Below, piece after piece: positions 53,329 through 63,345 of a DNA stretch of 64,000 bases; position 1 is the stretch's first letter; every line of letters starts with the position of its first letter. This DNA is from Sphingobacterium detergens (GTDB lineage: Bacteria; Bacteroidota; Bacteroidia; Sphingobacteriales; Sphingobacteriaceae): assembly GCF_003610355.1 (NCBI RefSeq), contig NZ_RAPY01000002.1, positions 620,001 to 684,000 of the forward strand, written 5' to 3'. The position numbers and the translations under genes are program-made. Below the pieces are notes generated by a model. The model did not search any database and was not told the origin of the DNA. It was given only the letters and a program-made list of their open reading frames with translations.

Positions 53329-54177
53329 TTAATGGGATTGCTCAAAACCCGTGGATATCGTATAGCTTTTCCATTTTTCAATCTCGGCAGTAAGGGAGCT
53401 GATCTTATTTTTAGCGAGTTCATAAGCATCTTCACCCATCAGAAAATGAAATGGGGGATTGGGTATTGTACTCAGCTCAATCAATAACATGGCTGCTCTT
53501 TGTGGGTCATTGGCTTGATTGCCGTGAATCTGCTGTAGATGTGCGGCTTCGGTTTCCCTAGCCGATATGTAGTCTGCTATTGGATTCGCTGCGGTGTGGA
53601 TGGAATTTTCAGATAGAAATTCCGTCCTGAAATAGCCTGGATAAACGAGCGTTGTATGGACGCCAAAAGGCTGCATTTCGACCGCTAGAGCTTCGGTAAA
53701 ACCAGCGACAGCAAATTTAGTGGAGCAGTATACGCCGAATGCAGGGAAATTACCCACCAGTCCGCCAATGGAAGCAATATTGAAAATATGTCCGGATTGT
53801 TGGCGACGGAAATAGGGTGTAATATGCCGGATGAAATTGAGCGAGCCAAAGACATTAACATCATAGTTGCGTCGTGTCTCCAGATCACTGAGTTCCTCTA
53901 GGGCACCTGTTTGCCCATATCCGGCATTGTTAACAAGGACATCGATCCTACCGAAATAGTCAATGGCCGAGAGCACTGCCCGGTTGACATCTGTATCGTT
54001 GGTGATGTCTACCTCAAGGGGCAGAAAATTTTCATGATCGCCAATTTCATCTTCCAGCGCTTGTTTTGTTCGTGAAGTCGCCACAACAAGATAATCCTGG
54101 GCGAGCAGTTCTCTTACTAAGGTTAGCCCAAGCCCCCTAGAGGCACCAGTGACAAACCATACTTTTTGTGATTTCAT
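53329..54177 (-). CDS. Short-chain dehydrogenase/reductase (SDR)
   Basis: The 282-residue oxidoreductase has the Rossmann-fold nucleotide motif TGASRGLG (10-17), NNAG (83-86) and the catalytic Ser136 with YxxxK at Tyr150/Lys154 (VYCSTKFA). The arginine after the motif (TSRTK, near residue 36) favours NADP(H). Substrate is not predictable. It is the first gene of a pair with the AraC regulator. The 345-base gap upstream is shared with the divergent SusC gene and holds a leader hairpin. Confidence 0.95.
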   Translation of the reverse strand: MKSQKVWFVTGASRGLGLTLVRELLAQDYLVVATSRTKQALEDEIGDHENFLPLEVDITNDTDVNRAVLSAIDYFGRIDVLVNNAGYGQTGALEELSDLETRRNYDVNVFGSLNFIRHITPYFRRQQSGHIFNIASIGGLVGNFPAFGVYCSTKFAVAGFTEALAVEMQPFGVHTTLVYPGYFRTEFLSENSIHTAANPIADYISARETEAAHLQQIHGNQANDPQRAAMLLIELSTIPNPPFHFLMGEDAYELAKNKISSLTAEIEKWKSYTISTGFEQSH

Positions 54178-54483
54178 GTATTTTTCTGTTTTAGATAATT
54201 TGATATTACAAAGGTGACGATTTGGTGCTTTTTGGATGTAGGCAAATCGATCGATCTTGTAGTCAAATCGTGGATTCCATATTTTTTAACGATTGCTTTT
54301 GCTTATTTCACGAATTAATTTCCCTATTGCCTCTATGAAGTGTTGAATTATTAAATTACCAGTTGTGTTATCTATAAGTTTATTTTTTATTAATAAATAG
54401 GGCGCTAAACCTGTTTAGTTTGAGGTGGTATGGTTTTTAATTAAATATTTCTTAATATTAAGGTAAATTATAAACCAAGTGAA

Positions 54484-54501
54484 AGCACCAACTTTGGTGC
54501 T
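54484..54501. repeat. Hairpin in the SusC 5' leader
   Basis: AGCACCAA and TTGGTGCT form a perfect 8-base inverted repeat with 2 bases between, 21 bases before the SusC ATG. It probably lies in the mRNA leader and could affect translation or act as an operator. The rest of the 54178-54522 gap is AT-rich and no clear -33/-7 promoter was found in it. Confidence 0.45.
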
Positions 54502-54522
54502 GAATTCTAAACCAGACTAAAA

Positions 54523-57500
54523 ATGCAGAAAACATTACTAATCAGTATGGCATTAGGGCTCTCATATCCCACGTGGGCTAATGTAGAGCGTAGTTATGTC
54601 AAATTGAACAGAGAGACGCAAGCTATTGCAGTCCAGTCTACCGTGAAAGGTGTGGTAAAAGACAAAAACGGTGCAGCTATGCCCGGTGTTACCATCACCA
54701 ATTTATCCAGTCAGAAAACGACATCTACCAATGCCTCGGGAATGTTTAACATCGAGGCTGCCAATGGTCAAAAGCTTAAATTGACTCAGGTGGGGTATAA
54801 CGAGCAGGTCGTGACTGTCAACACAGCTCAATTACAAATTGTAATGGAGTCCAAAGATACCGAGTTGGAGGAAGTTGTCGTAGTCGGCTACGGAACGCAG
54901 AAGAAAGCAAACTTGACCGGAGCTGTGGATCAGGTCGGCTCGGAAGTTTTCGAAGGCCGTGTACTCGCTAATGCGAGCCAAATGCTACAAGGTGTTGTTC
55001 CCAACCTAAATATCATCCCCGCTGATGGTAAACCCAACCGGGCACCGAGTTTCAATATCCGCGGTACAACGTCAATCGGCCAGGGCGGAAGTGCCTTGAT
55101 TTTGATCGATGGAGTAGAGGGGGATCCAGCGTCATTAAATCCGAATGATATCGAGAATGTCTCCGTACTAAAAGATGCTTCCTCTGCTGCAATCTATGGC
55201 GCAAGGGGGACTTTCGGTGTGGTATTGATTACAACTAAGAGAGCGAAGTCGGGAAAATCGTCCATTAACTATTCCGGAAGCGGATCCTTCCAGAAACCAA
55301 TTGCTAGACCCAAATTCGTAACGGATGGCTACGAGTATGCATCGCATTTCTTTACCGCCTATAATGCCTGGAATAATTATTCCTCTATCCCCAGCAAGCT
55401 GAATAAAACACAGATCTTTACAATGGACTGGCTCAACGAGTTCAAACGCCGCAAAGAGCAGGGGATTACGGATGAAATTACAGTCGATGATAAAGGTAAT
55501 TACGTTTACTATGGTAATGAGGACTATTACGATGTCTTGATCAAGGACAATACCTTTGTACAGGATCATAACCTGTCGGTAAGTGGCAATACCGAAAAGC
55601 TGGATTACTACATCTCCGGACGTGCCTATGATTATAATGGGATGTATCGTTTTAATAGTGATAAATACAAGACCTACAATACCAGGGCCAAAGCAGGTTT
55701 ACAGATAAATGACTGGTTGCGTATCGCTAATAATATTGATTATAACTACGCGAAATACCGCGACCCAACGACAGGTGGTGAAGGGGGGAATATCTGGCGT
55801 AATATTGCGGATGAAGGACATCCATCTTCGCCGATATTCAATCCCGATGGTTCGCTTAGCTTCTCGGCGGCCTATTCCGTGGGTGATTTTATCTATGGAA
55901 AAAATAGAACCGAAAGTGAAAATCGGGATCTCCGCAATACCACTTCTTTTGAGACCAAATTTCTTAACAATACCCTGCGGATAAAGGGCGATCTGACTTT
56001 TAGAAATCGCGATTTTAACTCGACCCGTGTACGTGTGCCTGTCCCTTATAGCACGCAAGAAGGTAAGATGCTCAAGCTGGAAACAGACATGAACAACAAC
56101 ATTTACCAGGTAGACCAAAACTGGAAATATCTATTTGGAAACCTTTACGGTGAATACGAAAAGACAATAGGTGACCATTATGTTAAAGGTTTGCTGGGGT
56201 ATAATTACGAACAACGTGTCTATAATTCTTCCTATATCACGAAAACGGGCTTATTGACCGAAAATGTGGATAATATCAACCTGGCTCTCGGGCAAAATAC
56301 AACCGCTACCGCTGGTTATAATAAGTATCGGAATGTTGGTGTATTTATGCGGGCCAATTATATTTTCAAGGATCGTTATTTATTTGAATTCAATGGGCGA
56401 TACGATGGTTCTTCCAAATTTCCGACCAACCAGCAATGGGCATTTTTCCCTTCTGCCTCTGCGGGCTGGCGCATTTCTGAGGAACCCTTCTTTACGGTAG
56501 ACAAAAAGATTATTTCTGACCTGAAATTTCGCGCTTCTTATGGTTCACTTGGGAACGGTAATGTAGACCCATATACCTATATGGATCTCTATGAAATCAA
56601 GATCATGGATCGTTTGTTGAATGGACAGAAACCTTCTTATACCATGGTACCAAAGGTTATTCCCGATAATCTGACTTGGGAGACCGCCCGTACAGCTAAT
56701 TTTGGACTGGATTTTTCATCATTAAATGGGAGGCTGACCTTTACAGGTGATCTCTACCAACGTAAGACCTTGAACATGTATACCTTCAGCGTGGAGTTGC
56801 CAGATATATTCGGTGCGCAATCGCCAAAAGGTAATTATGCGGATATGACAACGAAGGGCTATGAATTGAGTGTTGCCTATAAGGACCGTTTCGATTGGAA
56901 CAATAGTCCATTTAACTGGTCGGTGAAAGCTACTTTGGCGGATTATCGCTCAACCATAGATCGCTATGAAAACAAAGCAGGTCTGTTACAAACTGATCGC
57001 TACCAGACTGACCGATATTATGAAGGACAACGACTCGGCGAGATATGGGGTTATGTTACCCAGGGACTTTTCCAAAATCAGGCAGAAATAGATGCAGCTC
57101 CGACACAAAAGGTCATCAAATCGTCCAATTCTGGTATTATCTATCCGGGCGATGTACGCTTTGCGGATCTCAATGGCGATGGGGTAATTGACTACGGAAC
57201 AAATACCATCAATAGTCATGGCGATAAAACCATTATCGGTAACTACGAACCTCGTTATATCTATAGCTTCAATATCAATATGGACTGGAAAAATGTCTAT
57301 TTCTCTACCTTCTTTCAAGGGGTTGGAAAACAGAATTGGTACCCAAGTAATGAGTCTATCTTTTGGGGGCAGTACAATAGACCATATAACAATTTACCTG
57401 AATGGCACCTCAATAATTATTGGACAGAAGACAATCCTAATGGATATTTTCCGCGATATGCCGGTTATAACGAGTCTATTAAAGCAACACCCCAGACAAG

Positions 57501-57777
57501 GTACCTGCAGAATATCGCCTATATCCGGATGAAAAACATTCAGATTGGCTATAATTTTCCGAAAGCTGTGACTTCTAAGCTCAAGATCAGTAGCTTGCGG
57601 GCTGGACTATCGGGCGAGAACTTATGGACTTGGTCGCCTCTGTATAAAAAAACAAAAGATCTTGATGTGGGCAATCTCATGAAATCTGACCCGGATATAA
57701 GTGATTCCAATAGTGGTGACGGATTTAACTATCCGGTGATGAAGAGCATTAGTTTTAATTTATCCATTGGATTATAA
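54523..57777 (+). CDS. SusC/RagA-family TonB-dependent outer-membrane receptor
   Basis: The complete 1084-residue receptor has a short signal segment (about 1-20), a carboxypeptidase-like domain (about 41-112), TonB box/plug (LEEVVVVGYGTQKKANLTGAV, plug to about 230) and a 22-strand barrel ending in SISFNLSIGL. It lacks an STN domain, so it signals through no FecR. Nearby two-component genes (61233, 62620) are better candidates for regulation. It is followed after 10 bases by its SusD partner. Confidence 0.98.
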   Translation: MQKTLLISMALGLSYPTWANVERSYVKLNRETQAIAVQSTVKGVVKDKNGAAMPGVTITNLSSQKTTSTNASGMFNIEAANGQKLKLTQVGYNEQVVTVNTAQLQIVMESKDTELEEVVVVGYGTQKKANLTGAVDQVGSEVFEGRVLANASQMLQGVVPNLNIIPADGKPNRAPSFNIRGTTSIGQGGSALILIDGVEGDPASLNPNDIENVSVLKDASSAAIYGARGTFGVVLITTKRAKSGKSSINYSGSGSFQKPIARPKFVTDGYEYASHFFTAYNAWNNYSSIPSKLNKTQIFTMDWLNEFKRRKEQGITDEITVDDKGNYVYYGNEDYYDVLIKDNTFVQDHNLSVSGNTEKLDYYISGRAYDYNGMYRFNSDKYKTYNTRAKAGLQINDWLRIANNIDYNYAKYRDPTTGGEGGNIWRNIADEGHPSSPIFNPDGSLSFSAAYSVGDFIYGKNRTESENRDLRNTTSFETKFLNNTLRIKGDLTFRNRDFNSTRVRVPVPYSTQEGKMLKLETDMNNNIYQVDQNWKYLFGNLYGEYEKTIGDHYVKGLLGYNYEQRVYNSSYITKTGLLTENVDNINLALGQNTTATAGYNKYRNVGVFMRANYIFKDRYLFEFNGRYDGSSKFPTNQQWAFFPSASAGWRISEEPFFTVDKKIISDLKFRASYGSLGNGNVDPYTYMDLYEIKIMDRLLNGQKPSYTMVPKVIPDNLTWETARTANFGLDFSSLNGRLTFTGDLYQRKTLNMYTFSVELPDIFGAQSPKGNYADMTTKGYELSVAYKDRFDWNNSPFNWSVKATLADYRSTIDRYENKAGLLQTDRYQTDRYYEGQRLGEIWGYVTQGLFQNQAEIDAAPTQKVIKSSNSGIIYPGDVRFADLNGDGVIDYGTNTINSHGDKTIIGNYEPRYIYSFNINMDWKNVYFSTFFQGVGKQNWYPSNESIFWGQYNRPYNNLPEWHLNNYWTEDNPNGYFPRYAGYNESIKATPQTRYLQNIAYIRMKNIQIGYNFPKAVTSKLKISSLRAGLSGENLWTWSPLYKKTKDLDVGNLMKSDPDISDSNSGDGFNYPVMKSISFNLSIGL

Positions 57778-57787
57778 TGTATTAAAA

Positions 57788-59548
57788 ATGAAAAGAATCT
57801 TATTTATACCTATAATAGCACTCTTGTTTAGTTCCTGTGAATTGAACGAGCTACCGAAAGCATCGGCAACTGAAGAGGATATCTTCGGAACGGAGAATGG
57901 ACTGAAAAATTACAGTAACTCTTTTTACCGGGATATTACCTCCAGAAGCGATGCTTTTAAAGGAGATGCGATGGCAGATTACGCTGCAGTAAACAGCTTG
58001 AATGATTTTATGGTGAAAGGTGCTTATTCTGCCGAAATCAGTACCGGCTGGAGCTGGACAGCCTTACGGAATATCAATCAGATGATCGTCAAATGTACAA
58101 GCCCACAATTGAGTGATGCGGTCAAAAACAATTATATTGGTATCGCCCGCTTCTTTAGGGCCTGGTTCTATTACGATAAGGTGGTACGCTTTGGTGATGT
58201 GCCTTGGGTAGATCATCCATTGACCGTTGATGAGACAGATATCCTTCATGCGCCAAGGGATTCACGTGAACTGGTGATGAAGCGTATTATGGAAGACTTG
58301 GATTTTGCCTATGCAAATATTACAGGAGATGGCGGGGATGGTACCTTAATTAATAAATGGACTGCATTGGGATTAAAGACTCGTGTGGCCTTATTTGAAG
58401 GAACTTTTAGAAAATATCACAAATTAAACTTGGCGACAACACCGGCGGATTTTTTTAAGATGGCCGCTGATGCAGGAAAGATTTTGATGGAAACGGGGCC
58501 TTATAGTGTGTATGTGGCCAATGATCCAAAGCTGTCACAGCGTCAATTATTTGTGAGCAACCAGCCTGTGAAGCAGGAAGTCATGTTCGGTCTTGCTTTC
58601 AGCAAAGATCAGGCATTGATGAACGATGCCAACTGGTGGTGGACCTCGGCGACCTATGGACCAAGACTGAGCCTGGTAAGACCCTTTATCAACAGCATTT
58701 TGAATCTTGATGGAACACCTTATACGGATCGTCCTAATTATCAAACTGAGGAATTTTATGAGGAATGTCAAAACCGTGACTACAGATTGGCACAGCTGAT
58801 CCGTACACCAGGGTATAAGCGTGGGGGAGAGGCTGCCCCTCCAAATTTTGCAAGTTATACATACACGGGCTATCAACCGATTAAATATACCCTGGATGAT
58901 CCTTATTATGATAATGGTGCCTATAACATCAACGCAGTACCTTTGATGCGGTATGCTGAAATACTGTTGAACTATGCCGAGGCCAAGCAGGAACTCGGGC
59001 AGTTGAATTTAACAGATTGGACTAAAACCATTGGTGCCTTGCGTGCACGAGCAGGAATCACTTCAGGAAATAATAGCTTGCCAACCAAGGTGGACAACTA
59101 TTTGAAAAATACATTTTTTCCCGATATAAATGATCCTGTATTATTGGAAATCCGTCGTGAAAGGCAGGTCGAGCTAGCACTGGAGGGCTTCCGTTTCAAT
59201 GATTTGAAAAGATGGAAAATGGGATCCTCGATGGCCAACCTTGCTTGGACAGGTATCTATGTGCCAGCATTGGAAAAACTGATGGATTTGGATCACGACG
59301 GCAAACCGGATGTGATTTTCTATGATGGTAGTAAACCTGCCTCTTCCATAACGGCGCCGAGTGGAGTAGCTAAAGTTGCGATTGGCGGGGGAAGTAAAAA
59401 TTTCCAGACCATGACAACAGATAATCACCTTGAATGGTATAAGGCTGTTCCGAGAAGTTGGGAAGAGAAACAATACCTTTATCCACTGCCGGCTACAGCG
59501 ATTGTTAAAAATTCCAACCTCGTACAGAATCCAGGATGGACAAAATAA
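57788..59548 (+). CDS. SusD/RagB-family nutrient-binding outer-membrane lipoprotein
   Basis: I use the ATG at 57788, which gives 586 residues with a lipoprotein signal (LLFSSC, Cys17); the TTG seven codons earlier overlaps the SusC stop. SusD features include RFFRAWFYYDKVVRFGDVPW, the LRARAGI segment, IRRERQVELALEGFRFNDLKRWKMG and the NSNLVQNPGW terminus. It forms the lid of the adjacent SusC. A perfect 17-base hairpin terminator follows 17 bases later. Confidence 0.97.
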   Translation: MKRILFIPIIALLFSSCELNELPKASATEEDIFGTENGLKNYSNSFYRDITSRSDAFKGDAMADYAAVNSLNDFMVKGAYSAEISTGWSWTALRNINQMIVKCTSPQLSDAVKNNYIGIARFFRAWFYYDKVVRFGDVPWVDHPLTVDETDILHAPRDSRELVMKRIMEDLDFAYANITGDGGDGTLINKWTALGLKTRVALFEGTFRKYHKLNLATTPADFFKMAADAGKILMETGPYSVYVANDPKLSQRQLFVSNQPVKQEVMFGLAFSKDQALMNDANWWWTSATYGPRLSLVRPFINSILNLDGTPYTDRPNYQTEEFYEECQNRDYRLAQLIRTPGYKRGGEAAPPNFASYTYTGYQPIKYTLDDPYYDNGAYNINAVPLMRYAEILLNYAEAKQELGQLNLTDWTKTIGALRARAGITSGNNSLPTKVDNYLKNTFFPDINDPVLLEIRRERQVELALEGFRFNDLKRWKMGSSMANLAWTGIYVPALEKLMDLDHDGKPDVIFYDGSKPASSITAPSGVAKVAIGGGSKNFQTMTTDNHLEWYKAVPRSWEEKQYLYPLPATAIVKNSNLVQNPGWTK

Positions 59549-59565
59549 AAGCTTAGTTTCCAATT

Positions 59566-59604
59566 AACATAAAAAGCATCTCCTTTTGAGATGCTTTTTA
59601 TGTT
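59566..59604 (+). terminator. Terminator of the third SusC/SusD operon
   Basis: A perfect 17-base stem (AACATAAAAAGCATCTC / GAGATGCTTTTTATGTT) with a 5-base loop, including its own T-run, ends the SusC/SusD operon. It could also act on the convergent fucosidase gene. Confidence 0.88.
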
Positions 59605-59692
59605 ATTATCGGTTTGAATTGACCGTGCATTAAGTTAATGGTGGTAAATTCCGCATTATTTGACTGTTTTTTTCGATTACTAATGGATCTAT

Positions 59693-61102
59693 TTACCGCC
59701 TCTCCTGATAAACACCCACCTCATTCAGAACCACACGCTCTTTTTCGGGTCGGATACTCAAGCGTAATTTTTGCCCCAATACTTCATCAAAGCGAAAGAT
59801 CTTGATACGCCCCTGTGTCACCGGACTTGCCGCAAGGGGATACCACTTGCCATCTTTCAAATAACTCAGACTATAAGTGGAGGGATTGTCCTTGCCTTCG
59901 GTAATGACAATACTGTTGAAATTTTTGCTGCGTTCAAAATCCAGTTCATACCAGATCTCTCCTTTGGTAGACGGATTGGATACCCATGCGCTACCGAAAT
60001 TGTCATCATTGGCGAAATCCATAATACTCATATCTTCAGCCCAACTGCTATTGGAAGGAATCTGCCTAGCGATGTTATGGTCTACAATCGGTGCTTGGTA
60101 GCTAGGTAATGCTTTGTAGTTGGGTGTTTTCTTGTAAAGTGCTCCGATGGTTTTTAGCGCATCCAAAGCGTTTTGATCCATCAGACCATCACTGTTGGGT
60201 GCGACATTGAGCATAAAGTTGCAATAGGCATCGTTGTAGGGAATAACGAATTTCTCTACGAGTTCCTTCACATCTTTTACCGGCGTCGAAGGAAAAGATG
60301 TTTTCCAGAACCAGCTCTGTTGCAGCGGTAAACAAGCCATTGCCGGTAACTTATTATGTTCTTTGGAGATAAACTGTCCCGCTCCCTGTTCGTAAGATTT
60401 GATATCTGTGTAAAATAAGGCGTCCCCAGGATATTTTGCTGAATTGAGATCCATCAATAGACACTTGGGCTGTAGGGACTTGACCAGATAATAGATGTCG
60501 TCAAATGGAACGTCATCATACGAGATACGTGACCAAGGAGCATCCCAGCCGTCGATTACCAAAGCATCGATCTCACCATATTGTGTTAACAATTCAGTCA
60601 GCTGATCTTTGATCAACTGGATGTGGGCTTTGGTGATGGTATGTGGACGTATCCCCTGATGTATGTCCAGGATGGAATAATAGAGCATGACACGCAGACC
60701 ATTTTTACGGAAGGCTTCAGTAAATTCCTTGACAACATCGCGGTGCAATGGGGTGTTCATGACATTGTAATCGGTGGTTTTGGTGTTCCAAATTGGGAAA
60801 CCACTGTGATGTTTTGTCGTTAGACAACCATAGGTCATATTGGCCGACTTGGCTGCCTTGGCCCATTGGTCGGCATTGAGCTTCGGTGATTTGAAAAGCC
60901 CAAGCTCCGCATTTGGATCGGACCAATCTTGCTCCATAAAGGTAGGCATGCCGTAATGAATAAACATGCCGAATCCCAGATTGACAAAATCAAGCTGGCT
61001 CTGTTCAAGTACTTTCTTCGAGAAATTTGATTGTGCATATACCATATTGCTCAGTAATAGGTAACATAAGCCGTAAAGTAAGGTCTGTGAAATTTTGGAC
61101 AT
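59693..61102 (-). CDS. Alpha-L-fucosidase-like GH29 with C-terminal discoidin-like domain
   Basis: The 469-residue exported enzyme has a signal peptide (about 1-23) and a GH29 barrel with GFGMFIHYG (43-51), TKHHSGF (96-102) and the nucleophile position Asp184 (LVIDGWD). The motif differs from the WFD form in the other fucosidase here, suggesting a different GH29 subgroup and substrate range. Residues about 355-465 resemble an F5/8-type (discoidin, CBM32-like) sugar-binding domain (GEIWYELDFERSKNFNSIVI). It is convergent to the third SusC/SusD pair and divergent from the kinase gene. Confidence 0.92.
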   Translation of the reverse strand: MSKISQTLLYGLCYLLLSNMVYAQSNFSKKVLEQSQLDFVNLGFGMFIHYGMPTFMEQDWSDPNAELGLFKSPKLNADQWAKAAKSANMTYGCLTTKHHSGFPIWNTKTTDYNVMNTPLHRDVVKEFTEAFRKNGLRVMLYYSILDIHQGIRPHTITKAHIQLIKDQLTELLTQYGEIDALVIDGWDAPWSRISYDDVPFDDIYYLVKSLQPKCLLMDLNSAKYPGDALFYTDIKSYEQGAGQFISKEHNKLPAMACLPLQQSWFWKTSFPSTPVKDVKELVEKFVIPYNDAYCNFMLNVAPNSDGLMDQNALDALKTIGALYKKTPNYKALPSYQAPIVDHNIARQIPSNSSWAEDMSIMDFANDDNFGSAWVSNPSTKGEIWYELDFERSKNFNSIVITEGKDNPSTYSLSYLKDGKWYPLAASPVTQGRIKIFRFDEVLGQKLRLSIRPEKERVVLNEVGVYQERR

Positions 61103-61166
61103 AATTTGCTAATTTGTTATCTGGTAAAGATACGATGCAAGAGATTACACTGTGCTTAACGGAAAC

Positions 61167-61183
61167 CTAATGAATGCCTAATA
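61167..61183. promoter_or_regulatory. Direct repeats CCTAAT with 11-base period
   Basis: CCTAAT occurs at 61167-61172 and 61178-61183, exactly one helical turn apart, in the 130-base divergent gap between the GH29 fucosidase and the histidine kinase genes. OmpR-family regulators often bind such direct repeats; the regulator encoded next door is the obvious candidate. It is a short motif, so chance is not excluded. Confidence 0.4.
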
Positions 61184-61232
61184 AAAGGTTAATAGCTATT
61201 CCGAATAGATAAATAGATGTTATTTTTAACAG

Positions 61233-62651
61233 ATGAACAGCGTCGATAGAAATATATACCCTTGGGCATTTGGTACCAGCTTCCTAATTCTGACTGTACT
61301 GATCGGCTTTCTGATATTTAAGACCTATCAGCTCGAAGACAAGGACTATCAGATTGGACAGCTCAATTTGGTCCAGAATGCCTATGGTACAGCGATTATG
61401 GATGATAAGATCTTTCCTGGAGGAGATGCCTTATTTCAGACGGAACTGGTGCCTTACCTGAATACCTGGTTTAAGAAAGTGACGGATAAGTCGCCCGATG
61501 CAGTGCAGTATGGTGAGACCCGAATGGAATTATTTCTCAAAACTATGCGTACGAAACAGTCTTTGGATAGCATCTTTAACCAAATCGTACAGCAACAAAA
61601 GCTCGATCCTGCACTCATTTACTTGTTCCATTTCGATAAGTTGGAACTTTACAATGCTGCGGATAATAGCTGGCAGGTCTTCTATGAAAGTGCCAGTGAC
61701 GATAGCTCTGGAACCATCAGTGGTTCGCTCAGAAAGACCTCGCTCAACAATCGGGTATTCCAGCTGGCGGTCAGTGATAAGGAGCCCATACCTTATCGAT
61801 TTACCTATAGTCTCTATGTGGATTATGAGAACCGGAACTGGCGCATCATCCGGCAAATGGTACCCGTGTTTTTGCTTTCCTTGGCCTGTATTGCTGTTAT
61901 CGTACTGCTGAGTTTTCGAACATACAAAAACTGGGTCAACCAACGTAAGCTTGCCGATCTGAAAACGAGTTTCTTAAACCACATGCGGCATGAATTTAAT
62001 ACCCCTTTGACAACAATCCTGGTCAGTGCACATAGCTTGATCGATAGGGACACTAGACTGGACAATAAAGAGGTGGTACAATTGGGACGGATTGTGGAGC
62101 GACAGGCGAAACGGCTCCGTGATTATTTTGAGCAGGTAATGGGATCTGTTGCATTACAAGAGCAGCAGGCTAAAATCATACAGGCTCCTATAGACTTATT
62201 GACAAGGGAGATCCTGGATGAATTGTGTCTTCGTTATCAAAGGGAGGTTGAAATTGCTTATATCCCACTTGAAAAGGATTTGCTCATACGGCTGGACGAA
62301 GGGTATTATTTCTCGATTCTTGACAATCTGATTTCAAATGCTATCAAATTTAATGACCATCCGCGCAAAACTATTCGATTGAGCTGGGAACAGAAAGCTG
62401 AAAAGTATTGCCTCAAAGTTGAGGATAATGGACGAGGAATTGACTCCTCGGACAAGAATACGTTATTTACGGCATTCTATCGTGGGAAGTCTTCGGTTGG
62501 CAAGCCAGGACTCGGATTGGGATTATACTATGTGAAATCTTGTTTGGATCGGTTGGGATGGACAATTCGCATCGAAAATAACCTAAGTGGTGGTACTATT
62601 TTTTATATTTACATGGACAATGGGTCTTTCAATAGCAAAAAACAGGATTGA
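61233..62651 (+). CDS. Sensor histidine kinase
   Basis: The 472-residue kinase has membrane helix 1 (about 13-31), a periplasmic sensor of about 170 residues and helix 2 (about 210-232). The dimerisation domain has H-box RHEFNTPL (His253), and the ATPase domain carries N (LDNLISNAIKFND), G1 (DNGRGID) and G2 (GLGLGLYYVK) boxes. It pairs with the response regulator whose ATG overlaps its end by 32 bases. Given the adjacent SusC/SusD and fucosidase genes it may sense a glycan signal; ligand is unknown. Confidence 0.95.
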   Translation: MNSVDRNIYPWAFGTSFLILTVLIGFLIFKTYQLEDKDYQIGQLNLVQNAYGTAIMDDKIFPGGDALFQTELVPYLNTWFKKVTDKSPDAVQYGETRMELFLKTMRTKQSLDSIFNQIVQQQKLDPALIYLFHFDKLELYNAADNSWQVFYESASDDSSGTISGSLRKTSLNNRVFQLAVSDKEPIPYRFTYSLYVDYENRNWRIIRQMVPVFLLSLACIAVIVLLSFRTYKNWVNQRKLADLKTSFLNHMRHEFNTPLTTILVSAHSLIDRDTRLDNKEVVQLGRIVERQAKRLRDYFEQVMGSVALQEQQAKIIQAPIDLLTREILDELCLRYQREVEIAYIPLEKDLLIRLDEGYYFSILDNLISNAIKFNDHPRKTIRLSWEQKAEKYCLKVEDNGRGIDSSDKNTLFTAFYRGKSSVGKPGLGLGLYYVKSCLDRLGWTIRIENNLSGGTIFYIYMDNGSFNSKKQD

Positions 62652-63330
62652 TATCCTTTTGATCGAAGACGAACCCGATTTGGGCGAGGTTTTCTCGCGC
62701 TATCTCCGGTACAAGGGATTTACCGTGATATGGGAATGTACCGCGAAAAAGGGACTGGAAGCTTTTGGAGAATGTACAGCCAAATTGGTGATTATCGATG
62801 TGCAATTACCAGATGGAAATGGTTTCGATTTGGCCCAGGAGATCTTGCAGCTTAGAGCCGGGCAGCCGATTTTCTTTTTGACAGCCCTGCAGGAGCGTGC
62901 ATCGCGTCTAAAGGGACTCTCGTTGGGTGCCGTTGACTATATTGCCAAACCCTTCGACATGGATGAAATACTGCTCAAGATCCGTAATTTATTGGCTGTG
63001 GCCTCGACTCCCGAAATAGTGTCCGAACGTAGGCTACAGATTGGTCAGCTGTCTCTGGATATGGAGCGCCATAGCTTGACTGATAAGCAAGGTAAAGCGC
63101 AAAAGTTGACCGTTCGCGAAGCGGAATTATTGCGTCATCTGATCCTTCATAAAAACGTATTGGTCAACAAGAAGGATCTCTTATTGTTATTTTGGGGAAA
63201 TACGGATTTCTTTAATGGTAAAAGTCTGGAGGTTTTTATCTCGCGTATCCGTAAATTACTTCAGCTCGATAATAAACTCCATATTGAAAGTATCTATGGT
63301 GCGGGTTATATTTTACACGAAAATAATTAG
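62620..63330 (+). CDS. OmpR-family response regulator
   Basis: I use the ATG at 62620 (MGLSIAKNRIDILLIEDEPD), giving 236 residues; an upstream in-frame start would add a hydrophobic stretch belonging to the kinase reading frame. The receiver domain has the acidic pair, phospho-acceptor Asp60 (VIIDVQLPDGNG) and Lys (IAKPFDMDEIL). The winged-helix domain (about 135-236, LTVREAELLRHLILHKN, LEVFISRIRKLLQ) binds DNA. It partners the kinase 31 bases overlapping upstream and probably controls genes in the divergent gap at 61103-61232. Confidence 0.95.
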   Translation: MGLSIAKNRIDILLIEDEPDLGEVFSRYLRYKGFTVIWECTAKKGLEAFGECTAKLVIIDVQLPDGNGFDLAQEILQLRAGQPIFFLTALQERASRLKGLSLGAVDYIAKPFDMDEILLKIRNLLAVASTPEIVSERRLQIGQLSLDMERHSLTDKQGKAQKLTVREAELLRHLILHKNVLVNKKDLLLLFWGNTDFFNGKSLEVFISRIRKLLQLDNKLHIESIYGAGYILHENN

Positions 63331-63345
63331 GTTTAACAAATTGCT

